From: Flammeovirgaceae bacterium
Lineage (GTDB): Bacteria; Bacteroidota; Bacteroidia; Cytophagales; Cyclobacteriaceae
Assembly (NCBI GenBank): GCA_947457025.1
Contig: CANGUI010000046.1
Coordinates: 1 to 9,611, forward strand
Length of the DNA stretch: 9,611 nucleotides
Reading direction: 5' to 3'
In this document: piece by piece, positions 1 to 6,482 of the stretch
Numbering within the stretch: position 1 is the stretch's first letter
Layout of the letters: each line of letters starts with the position of its first letter
The notes under the pieces: generated by a model
Database searches by the model: none
What the model was told of the DNA's origin: nothing
Seen by the model: the letters and a program-made list of their open reading frames with translations, nothing else
Position numbers and translations under genes: made by a program

Positions 1-1283
1 CAGGACCGGCGGTTGTACTCTCTTTTGTAGTGGCGGCCATCGGGTGCGCTTTTGCCGGCCTGTGCTATGCAGAGTTTGCTTCCATGATCCCGATTGCGGG
101 CAGCGCCTATACGTATGCGTATGCCACGTTGGGCGAGTTTCTGGCGTGGGTGATCGGTTGGGCGCTGGTGCTGGAATATGCGCTCGCCTCGGCCACCGTC
201 TCCATTGCGTGGAGCGAGTACCTTAATAATCTGCTAGGTGGTGCCATACCTTATCAATGGACCCACTCGCCCTTTGAAACCTCGGCCGATGGGGTTGCGG
301 GCATCATGAACTTACCGGCGCTGCTGATCTTGCTGATCCTGACGGCGATCCTGATCAAGGGTACGAAGGAATCGGCCATTGTCAATGCCATTATCGTCTT
401 TGTAAAAGTGGCCATTGTGTTACTCTTTATCGGCATTGGGTGGCAGTTCATCAATCCGGCTAACCACTCGCCCTTCCTGATACCGGCGGATACAGCCGGC
501 CATGAGTCGTGGAATACTTTTGGTGTAGGAGGCATCTTCGGAGGTGCGGCGATTGTTTTTTTTGCGTTCATTGGCTTTGATGCGGTGTCTACGGCTGCGC
601 AGGAAGCGAAGAATCCGAAGCGCGACATGCCCATTGGCATCCTGGGGTCACTGGTATTTTGCACACTACTCTACATCTTGTTTTCATATGTGCTGACGGG
701 TGTGGCGCCGTGGCACGAATTTAAAACGGCAGGTAAAGAAGCATCGGTGGCCTATGCCATCCAGCAGTACATGCCTGGCTACGAGTGGCTGGCGATGATG
801 ATTACGGTGGCGATATTGGCCGGTTTTTCTTCCGTGATACTGGTGATGCTCATGGGGCAATCGCGCGTGTTCTATTCCATGTCGAACGATGGGCTGATTC
901 CCAAAGTGTTCAGTGAGTTACACCCGAAGTTCCGCACTCCGTGGAAGTCGAATATGATCTTGTTTGTTTTTGTCGGTTTGTTCTCCGCATTTGTGCCCGG
1001 CAGTGTGGCGGGTGATCTGACGAGCTTCGGAACGCTGTTTGCTTTTGTGCTGGTGTGTGCGGGGGTTTGGGTGCTGCGTGTGAGAGACCCGCATACGCAC
1101 CGGCCGTTTGCCACGCCACTGGTACCGCTGGTACCCATACTTGGGATGCTCGTGTGTACGTCCCTGATTGTGGCGCTCGACTTCAACACGTTAAAGATTG
1201 CCTTTGCCTGGATGGCCGTGGGCTTGCTGATCTACTTCGGCTACGGCAAGGCTCACAGCTACCTGCGGAAAGAGCAAAAGTAG
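1..1283 (+). CDS. APC-superfamily amino acid permease (CAT-like), 5'-truncated by the window edge
   Basis: This is an inner-membrane amino acid transporter of the amino acid-polyamine-organocation superfamily, closest by eye to the cationic amino acid transporter (CAT/YfnA-like) group. The reading frame is open to the window edge (first whole codon at base 3), so 426 residues are visible. They begin with GPAVVLSF, which matches the start of transmembrane helix 2 in this family, so about 50 N-terminal residues with helix 1 are missing. Family-typical stretches are LCYAEFASMIP-AGSAYTYAY (visible residues about 20-40) and FFAFIGFDAVSTAAQEAKNP (about 186-205, helix 6 and the following loop). Several further hydrophobic helices run to the C-terminus, which ends in a short basic tail. 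The GTG at base 30 is internal and not the real start. The gene converges on the acetyltransferase gene at 1358. The substrate cannot be told from the sequence; proton-coupled uptake of amino acids is the family norm. Confidence 0.93.
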   Translation, partial: GPAVVLSFVVAAIGCAFAGLCYAEFASMIPIAGSAYTYAYATLGEFLAWVIGWALVLEYALASATVSIAWSEYLNNLLGGAIPYQWTHSPFETSADGVAGIMNLPALLILLILTAILIKGTKESAIVNAIIVFVKVAIVLLFIGIGWQFINPANHSPFLIPADTAGHESWNTFGVGGIFGGAAIVFFAFIGFDAVSTAAQEAKNPKRDMPIGILGSLVFCTLLYILFSYVLTGVAPWHEFKTAGKEASVAYAIQQYMPGYEWLAMMITVAILAGFSSVILVMLMGQSRVFYSMSNDGLIPKVFSELHPKFRTPWKSNMILFVFVGLFSAFVPGSVAGDLTSFGTLFAFVLVCAGVWVLRVRDPHTHRPFATPLVPLVPILGMLVCTSLIVALDFNTLKIAFAWMAVGLLIYFGYGKAHSYLRKEQK

Positions 1284-1319
1284 GCACCCGCCTCCCAGTG
1301 GTTGAGGATGTCAGACCTT

Positions 1320-1337
1320 TTGGACGCAGGCGTCCGA
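1320..1337. terminator. Hairpin between convergent genes, possible mRNA 3' end
   Basis: TTGGACG pairs with CGTCCGA around the loop CAGG, giving seven pairs including one T-G. It lies in the 74-bp gap between the permease stop and the acetyltransferase stop, which face each other. No T-run follows on either strand, so it is not a canonical intrinsic terminator. It could stabilise 3' ends or be part of a dispersed repeat. This is a structural observation with an inferred role. Confidence 0.35.
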
Positions 1338-1357
1338 CGGAGTAACGGGCGCAGCAC

Positions 1358-1828
1358 TCACAGGCGCAGGGCTTCCATTTGCTCCCGCTCCAGCGTAACG
1401 TTCACCCACTCACCATCGAGTTTGCTGCCGTATTTTTTGTAAAAGTTGATGGCGGGCTCGTTCCACTCCAACACCTGCCACATCATGCCGCTGGCCTGCT
1501 CGTCTAATGCGTGTTGCACGGTGCGGTCGAACAGCTGCTGGCCGATGCCTTTGCCGCGTTCGGTCTGCGTTACCACGATGTCTTCGAGGTAGAGGCGCTT
1601 GCCTTTCCACGTAGAGTACCGCCAGTAGTACAGCGAGAGGCCCACGATCCCCTGATCGGTTTCGGCTACAAAAAAACCGTATAAAGGCCGGGGCCCGAAG
1701 CCATCCGCTTCAAGGCGTTCGACCGTGTTGGTGACTTCAGGCAGCGCACGTTCGTAGGCAGCGAGTTCGCGGATCAGCTCCAGAACGCGGGGCAGGTCTT
1801 CTTTTTTTCCGGTGCGGATCGTGGCCAT
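1358..1828 (-). CDS. GNAT N-acetyltransferase, diamine/thialysine acetyltransferase-like
   Basis: The product is a 156-residue GCN5-related acetyltransferase, expected to be cytoplasmic and to move acetyl from acetyl-CoA to an amine. The acetyl-CoA pyrophosphate loop is R91-G-K-G-I-G96. The preceding strand YLEDIVV (80-86) and the later EWNEPAINFY (121-130) with Y130 closely follow spermidine/spermine acetyltransferase (SSAT) and thialysine acetyltransferase. In SSAT the corresponding LED acids bind the polyamine and the tyrosine is the general acid. The length matches one whole GNAT domain. The frame stays open to 2131, but that extension is antisense-like, Arg/Pro/Ser-rich and overlaps the peptidase gene, so I chose the ATG at 1828, where the fold begins (MATIRTGKKEDL). 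There is no clear Shine-Dalgarno sequence. It lies 88 bp downstream of the peptidase gene on the same strand and may be co-transcribed. The actual substrate (polyamine, lysine analogue or other) is unproven. Confidence 0.9.
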   Translation of the reverse strand: MATIRTGKKEDLPRVLELIRELAAYERALPEVTNTVERLEADGFGPRPLYGFFVAETDQGIVGLSLYYWRYSTWKGKRLYLEDIVVTQTERGKGIGQQLFDRTVQHALDEQASGMMWQVLEWNEPAINFYKKYGSKLDGEWVNVTLEREQMEALRL

Positions 1829-1916
1829 GGGTGAATGATGATAGGGTGCCCTTATTCTGTTCGGTTTCGGAAAAATTGTGGGTGCTCGCGGCGGTAAACG
1901 GTATTCGGCAGGAGGC

Positions 1917-4058
1917 CTACATTTTTTCTTTCGCGATCGGTGGGAGTACCTGCATGTTGTACCAGGCGAACGCAAACTGATCGGCAGTAAGATCCAGTCC
2001 TTTCGAGAGGTTGGAGGAGCCATGCCCGGACTTGGTGTCGATGCGGATGAGCACGGGGTTGGGGCCTGTGTGCATGTTCTGCAGCGTTGCGGCAAACTTG
2101 AACGAGTGAGCCGGCACCACGCGGTCGTCATGGTCGGCTGTGGTTACGAGCGTTGCTGGGTAGCTGGTGCCGGGCTTCAGCGCATGCAGCGGAGAATAGC
2201 GGCGGAGGTATTCAAACATTTCGGGAGAATCGTCCGAGCGGCCATAATCGGTAGCCCAGGCGGCGCCCACGGTGAAGCGGTGGTAGCGCAGCATGTCGAG
2301 CACCCCCACACCGGGAAAAGCTACGCGCATCAGGTCGGGGCGTTGGGTCATGGTTGCCCCCACCAGCAGGCCGCCATTCGAGCCGCCGGCGATGGCCAGA
2401 AACTTGCTGGCGGTATATTTTTCTGCGATCAGGTATTCAGCGGCTGCGATGAAATCATCGAACACATTTTGTTTGTTCATCTTCGTGCCGGCCTGATGCC
2501 ATTTTTCGCCATACTCGCCTCCCCCGCGCAGGTTCGGTTGCGCATAGATGCCGCCGTTTTCCAGCCACACGAGGCGCGCAGGACTAAACCCGGGCGTGAG
2601 GCTGATGTTGAAGCCGCCATACGCGTATAACCATGTGGGATTCTTGCCACTTTTTATCAGGCCCTTTTTGTGAACGATGAACATCGGCACCCGGGTGCCA
2701 TCCTTGCTGGTGTAAAACACCTGGTTCGTTTCATAGTCTTCCGGATTAAAGTTCACCTGCGGGCGTGCATATTCGGTGGAGGTGCCCGTGGCGATGTTGT
2801 ACGAGAAGATGGTGGTGGGATAAGTAAACGAGGTGAACGAATAGTACACGTCGGTGTCCTCCCAATAACCGCCAAAGCCGCCCGCCGAGCCGATGCCCGG
2901 CAGGGCCACTTCGCGTTCGAGCTGGCCGCGGTTGTTGAACTGCTTGATCTGGGTTTTTGCGTCCTTCAGGTAGCTGACAAAGAGTTTTCTGCCGGCTGTG
3001 CTTACACTCTGAATCGGCTCGGTGGTCTCAGCGATGATGTCTTTCCAGTTTTCCGGGGCCGGATTTTTAGCATCCACTTCAACGATCCGCTCGTTGGGTG
3101 CGTTGCGGTTGGTTTGGATGATCAGGCGGCTGCCATCATTGTCGAGCAAGGTGTGGTCGTTATCGAAGCTGGTAACGACGGGTAGCAGCTTTCCTTTCGC
3201 GTCCGACAAATCCTGAATATACAGTTCGTTGCCTGAGGTGCCCACGGATGTGGAGATGATCAGGTAGCGCTCGTCTTCGGTTAGGCCGGCACCCGCGCGG
3301 CGTTGAGGCTGCTGCGCGCCGCCATCGTAAATCACAACATCTGCCTGCTGGGGTGTGTTGAGTTTGTGAAAGTACACGCGGTTGTAGTCCACTTTAGCGA
3401 AAAGCTGTTTGCCTCGCGGATTATCATAGCGGGAGTAGTAAAATCCATCGTTGTCGCGCCACGCGATGCCGGTGAACTTCAGGTCGGTGAGGGTGTCGCC
3501 CACCACTTGCTTATCCGCCGCGCGCATCGTCACCGCCTTCCGCCAGTCGGAGCCGCCCTCCTGAATGAGAATCGTGAGCAGGGAGCCGTCTTTGCTGAAG
3601 AACATGCCACCCAGCGCCGTGGTGCCATCTGCAGAAAAGGTGTTGGGGTCGAGAAACAATTCCTCGGGGCCTTCCTTCCCTTTTTTGCGGTATTGCACAT
3701 TTTGGTTTTGTAGGCCGCTGTTTTTCGAGAAATAGTAATAATCGCCATGCTTTTGCGGGGCACCGATGCGTTCGTAATTCTGCAGGTCATCGAGGCGTGC
3801 GCGGATGGCCTGGCGATAGGGGATCTTGTTGAGGTAGCCGAACGTTACTTCGTTCTGCTCGCGCACCCACTGGCCAGTGGCTTGTGCCGTATCATTTTCC
3901 AGCCATCGGTAGGGATCGGGCACTTTCGTCCCAAAATAGGTGTCCATGGTATCCACTTTTGCTGTGGCCGGATAGCCGCTGATTTTGGCTACTTCGGGCG
4001 TGGATGAGCAGGCCATCAACAGGCCGGCAGCGAGCAAAGGAATGATCGGGTTGTTCAT
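1917..4058 (-). CDS. Prolyl oligopeptidase (S9A family serine peptidase), predicted lipoprotein
   Basis: This 713-residue protein is a complete S9A prolyl oligopeptidase, which cuts short peptides after proline. A lipoprotein signal is visible: a hydrophobic stretch followed by the lipobox L-M-A-C with Cys17, so it is likely exported and lipid-anchored in the envelope. The N-terminal cap (about 30-85) contains DPYRWLEN, typical of the family. The seven-bladed propeller spans about 85-440, and the alpha/beta-hydrolase domain about 445-713. The catalytic triad is visible: Ser560 in GGSNGG, Asp644 in ADHDDRVVP and His679 in SGHGSS. Arg646 matches the substrate-binding arginine of the mammalian enzyme. 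The ATG at 4058 directly precedes the signal sequence. The gene diverges from the TspO-like gene (121-bp gap), and the acetyltransferase follows it. Envelope location suits a role in degrading proline-rich peptides for nutrition; that role is inference. I see no acidic surface-export signal right after the cysteine (CSSTPEVAK), so the periplasmic face seems more likely than the cell surface. Confidence 0.96.
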   Translation of the reverse strand: MNNPIIPLLAAGLLMACSSTPEVAKISGYPATAKVDTMDTYFGTKVPDPYRWLENDTAQATGQWVREQNEVTFGYLNKIPYRQAIRARLDDLQNYERIGAPQKHGDYYYFSKNSGLQNQNVQYRKKGKEGPEELFLDPNTFSADGTTALGGMFFSKDGSLLTILIQEGGSDWRKAVTMRAADKQVVGDTLTDLKFTGIAWRDNDGFYYSRYDNPRGKQLFAKVDYNRVYFHKLNTPQQADVVIYDGGAQQPQRRAGAGLTEDERYLIISTSVGTSGNELYIQDLSDAKGKLLPVVTSFDNDHTLLDNDGSRLIIQTNRNAPNERIVEVDAKNPAPENWKDIIAETTEPIQSVSTAGRKLFVSYLKDAKTQIKQFNNRGQLEREVALPGIGSAGGFGGYWEDTDVYYSFTSFTYPTTIFSYNIATGTSTEYARPQVNFNPEDYETNQVFYTSKDGTRVPMFIVHKKGLIKSGKNPTWLYAYGGFNISLTPGFSPARLVWLENGGIYAQPNLRGGGEYGEKWHQAGTKMNKQNVFDDFIAAAEYLIAEKYTASKFLAIAGGSNGGLLVGATMTQRPDLMRVAFPGVGVLDMLRYHRFTVGAAWATDYGRSDDSPEMFEYLRRYSPLHALKPGTSYPATLVTTADHDDRVVPAHSFKFAATLQNMHTGPNPVLIRIDTKSGHGSSNLSKGLDLTADQFAFAWYNMQVLPPIAKEKM

Positions 4059-4179
4059 GATCGGGTTACGTTATTCGGTTCGGGCGAAGTTGGGCTAGCG
4101 GCATCACGTGTTTTCACCGCCGCCTGATGGGGCAATTAATCAGAAAGAAGTACATTTCGCAAGAAGATTTCCAGGCTTT

Positions 4180-4947
4180 ATGAAAATTCAAAACGCTTAC
4201 CTCGCCTCCCTGAATATGCTGGCGCTGGTTTTTACTCTTACCGTGAACGCGTTGGCGAACATCCTGCCCATCAACGGCATGAACACAGGCGAGGTTTCCG
4301 CCATTTACCCAAGCCTGTTTACTCCGGCCGGCCTGACTTTCTCGATCTGGAGTGTGATTTACCTGTTGCTGGTGGCTTTTTGCTTTTATCAGTTTACCCG
4401 GGTGTTGCAGCCTTACTACCGGATGCTTTCATTTTTATTCATCGGTTCGTGTGTGCTGAATGGTGCCTGGATTGTGGCATGGCATTACCTGATGCCCAAC
4501 CTGTCGGTGGTGATTATGGTTGCCTTGTTGCTCACGCTGCTGCGGATTTTCTTGTTGCTGCAACACGCGCACTTGGTAAGCTCCGGCGAGCGATGGCTCG
4601 TGCGGCTGCCGTTTACAATTTACCTTGCCTGGATTTGTGTGGCTACGATTGCGAATATCTCGGCCGCATTAGCCCGCCAAGCCGATCTGGTGAACGCGGT
4701 GAACCCGACAGTTGTTACTCTTGTGATGCAGGCTGTAGCGGCTGGGCTGGCAGTTTTCATGACGTGGCGCTTCGGGGCACCGGCCTTTGCGCTCGTGGTA
4801 ATGTGGGCGTTGTATGGCATCCACGTGCGCTGGCGCGCCTCGGATTTCAATTTGGTTGCCGATGGCGCCCTGCTCCTGGTGGGCGGGCTGGCGATCGTCA
4901 CAGGCATCGTGGCCTGGCGCGTGGCACGGAAGCCCGTAGCGGGCTAG
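4180..4947 (+). CDS. TspO/MBR-like tryptophan-rich integral membrane protein
   Basis: The product is a 255-residue, strongly hydrophobic protein with about seven or eight membrane helices and nine tryptophans. It resembles the long Bacteroidota proteins annotated as tryptophan-rich sensory protein (TspO/MBR family). LFTPAGLTFSIWSVIYLLL (about 46-64) matches the first-loop and helix-2 signature. LNGAWIVAWH (93-102) matches the LN-W motif. LPFTIYLAWICVATIANIS (about 143-161) matches the helix-5 PYLxW--FA-xLN signature. Classical TspO has about 160 residues and five helices, so this version carries extra helices at the C-terminal side. TspO proteins bind porphyrins and cholesterol-like ligands and act in stress responses; the role here is unknown. 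I chose the ATG at 4180 (MKIQNAYLASLN) because homologues start at this point. An upstream in-frame ATG at 4108 would add 24 non-hydrophobic residues. The gene converges on serS with only 32 bp between the stops. Confidence 0.8.
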   Translation: MKIQNAYLASLNMLALVFTLTVNALANILPINGMNTGEVSAIYPSLFTPAGLTFSIWSVIYLLLVAFCFYQFTRVLQPYYRMLSFLFIGSCVLNGAWIVAWHYLMPNLSVVIMVALLLTLLRIFLLLQHAHLVSSGERWLVRLPFTIYLAWICVATIANISAALARQADLVNAVNPTVVTLVMQAVAAGLAVFMTWRFGAPAFALVVMWALYGIHVRWRASDFNLVADGALLLVGGLAIVTGIVAWRVARKPVAG

Positions 4948-4979
4948 GACTTCATTTTACTCGCAGTGTTTGGCATTGG

Positions 4980-6254
4980 TCAATTGATGACTTCGAAGCC
5001 GGTATAAGGAACCAGCACCTTCGGAATGGCGATACCGCCGGCCGTTTGATTGTTTTCGAGCAGTGCCGCCACAATGCGCGGCAGCGCCAACGCGCTTCCA
5101 TTGAGGGTATGCAGCAGGGTGGTTTTGCCATCTTTACTTTTATAACGCAGTTTCATGCGGTTGGCCTGAAACGTTTCGAAGTTGCTGACGGAACTCACCT
5201 CCAGCCACCGCTGCTGCGCGGCAGAGTACACTTCCAAGTCGTACGTCATGGCTGAGTTAAAGCCCATATCGCCACCGCAGAGCAATAACTTGCGATACGG
5301 TAACTCCAGTTTCTCGAGCAGGCTTTGTACGTAGCGGCACATATCTTCAAGAGCGGCATAAGAATCTTCGGGTTTCTGTATCTGCACGATCTCGACTTTA
5401 TCGAACTGGTGCAGGCGGTTCAGGCCGCGCACATGGGCTCCCCAGCTGCCGGCTTCGCGGCGGAAGCAGGGTGTGTAGCCCACATTTTTGACCGGTAACT
5501 CAGCCTCGGGTATGATCACGTCGCGGTAAAGGTTGGTGATGGGCACCTCGGCCGTGGGAATCAGGTACAAACCGTCCTCCGGCACAAAATACATTTGCCC
5601 TTCCTTGTCGGGAAGGTTCCCGGTGCCGTAGCCGCTGGCTTCATTGATGACGATGGGTGGCTGCATTTCACGGTAGCCGTGGGCGGCGGCCTGGTCGAGG
5701 AAGAAGTTGATCAGTGCGCGCTGCAGCTTTGCCCCTTTTCCTTTGTACACCGGAAACCCCGCACCGGATATCTTTACACCCAGGTCAAAGTCGATGATGT
5801 CGTATTTTTTGATGAGCTCCCAGTGGGGCAGCGAATCGGCCGGCAGTGTGGGCACGGTTCCGTGCTGGTGGGCGACAAGGTTGTCCTCAGCTCCCTTGCC
5901 GGCAGGCACGTGCGCATGCGGAACATTCGGAATTTTATAAAGCAACTGCTGCAGCGTTGCTTCTGCCTGCGTCCAGGTCTCTTCCAGTTTTTTAATTTGC
6001 TCTTTTTCGCCCGCCACCGCTGCACGCAAGGCAGTGGCTTCATCCTGGCGGCCACTCTTCATCAACTCTCCGATTTTTTTCGAATCCGCGTTGCTGCGGG
6101 CCTTCAGTTCATCGGCCTGGTTCTGCGCCGTTCTGCGCAACAGGTCCGTATCCAATACCTGTTGGATCAGTTCCTCACCATCTTTAAAATTTCGCTTTGC
6201 TAGCCCGGCCAGGACAATTTCTTTTTGCTCGCGGATGAATGCAACGGTCAGCAT
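4980..6254 (-). CDS. serS: Serine--tRNA ligase (seryl-tRNA synthetase)
   Basis: This cytoplasmic class II synthetase charges tRNA-Ser with serine and also provides Ser-tRNA-Sec where selenocysteine is used. All 424 residues are present, the usual length. The N-terminal domain (about 1-105) forms the long antiparallel coiled coil that grips the tRNA-Ser variable arm; it is rich in Lys, Glu and Gln (about 30-100). The catalytic domain shows class II motif 1 around 178-202, the serine-binding TAEVPITN loop (234-241), motif 2 with FRREAG (264-269) followed by SWGAHVRGLNRLHQFDKVE, and motif 3 NGSALALPRIVAALLENNQ (385-403) with its invariant arginine. The start MLTVAFIREQKE is typical of the family in this phylum, so the ATG at 6254 is well supported. 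It diverges from rho across 228 bp. No insertion, truncation or missing catalytic residue is visible. Confidence 0.98.
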   Translation of the reverse strand: MLTVAFIREQKEIVLAGLAKRNFKDGEELIQQVLDTDLLRRTAQNQADELKARSNADSKKIGELMKSGRQDEATALRAAVAGEKEQIKKLEETWTQAEATLQQLLYKIPNVPHAHVPAGKGAEDNLVAHQHGTVPTLPADSLPHWELIKKYDIIDFDLGVKISGAGFPVYKGKGAKLQRALINFFLDQAAAHGYREMQPPIVINEASGYGTGNLPDKEGQMYFVPEDGLYLIPTAEVPITNLYRDVIIPEAELPVKNVGYTPCFRREAGSWGAHVRGLNRLHQFDKVEIVQIQKPEDSYAALEDMCRYVQSLLEKLELPYRKLLLCGGDMGFNSAMTYDLEVYSAAQQRWLEVSSVSNFETFQANRMKLRYKSKDGKTTLLHTLNGSALALPRIVAALLENNQTAGGIAIPKVLVPYTGFEVIN

Positions 6255-6311
6255 GCTGGGGTTTTGTTTAGCGGCTAAAATTAGTACACTGCCATAAATT
6301 TCCGGGCACCG

Positions 6312-6342
6312 TTTGATAATATTCGTTTTTCATCTATACTTG
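6312..6342 (+). promoter_or_regulatory. Bacteroidota-type sigma-A promoter for rho
   Basis: A -33 element TTTG lies at 6312-6315 and a -7 element TATACTTG at 6335-6342, separated by exactly 19 bp. The phylum consensus is TTTG-N19-TAnnTTTG, so this matches all four bases of the first box and five of the six specified bases of the second. Transcription would start at about 6347-6350 and read into rho, leaving a leader of about 135 nt. It points away from serS. The match is read directly from the sequence; activity is inferred. Confidence 0.7.
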
Positions 6343-6482
6343 CACCGTCAACAAGCTCTCCCGAGCTTCGCAACTGAGTATTCCTGAACTTTCTTTACCG
6401 TTATAAATATTGAATTTCACTGCTTGTCGGCAGTTTCGATAACCGGACTTTTTAACCAATTTAATTACATATACTTTTTTCC
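6343..6482 (+). promoter_or_regulatory. Long structured 5' leader of rho
   Basis: The predicted transcript carries about 135 nt before the rho start codon. A perfect 6-bp hairpin AAGCTC-tccc-GAGCTT lies at 6353-6368. A second possible structure pairs CCGTTAT (6398-6404) with ATAACCGG (6439-6446), with one bulged C, and encloses a CTGC/GCAG hairpin (6420-6433). The final 35 nt are A/T-rich with no Shine-Dalgarno sequence. There is no ATG-started leader peptide. In Escherichia coli, rho is autoregulated by termination in its own leader, so such control is possible here, but nothing in the sequence proves it. Confidence 0.4.

Noticed and set aside
1829..2131. 101-codon N-terminal extension of the acetyltransferase frame
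   Set aside because: It overlaps the 3' end of the peptidase gene in another frame, is Arg/Pro/Ser-rich and precedes the natural start of the GNAT fold.
1878..2630. 250-codon plus-strand open frame opposite the peptidase gene
   Set aside because: It is antisense to the catalytic domain of a complete S9A peptidase, with His/Gly/Ala-rich composition and no domain.
4151..4159. TACATTTCG as a -7 element for the TspO-like gene
   Set aside because: One base differs from TAnnTTTG and there is no -33 TTTG at the right distance. It also lies only about 20 nt from the start codon.
6276..6283. TAATTTTA on the minus strand as a -7 element for serS
   Set aside because: It resembles TAnnTTTG, but no TTTG lies about 19 bp upstream, so the match is not better than chance in A/T-rich DNA.
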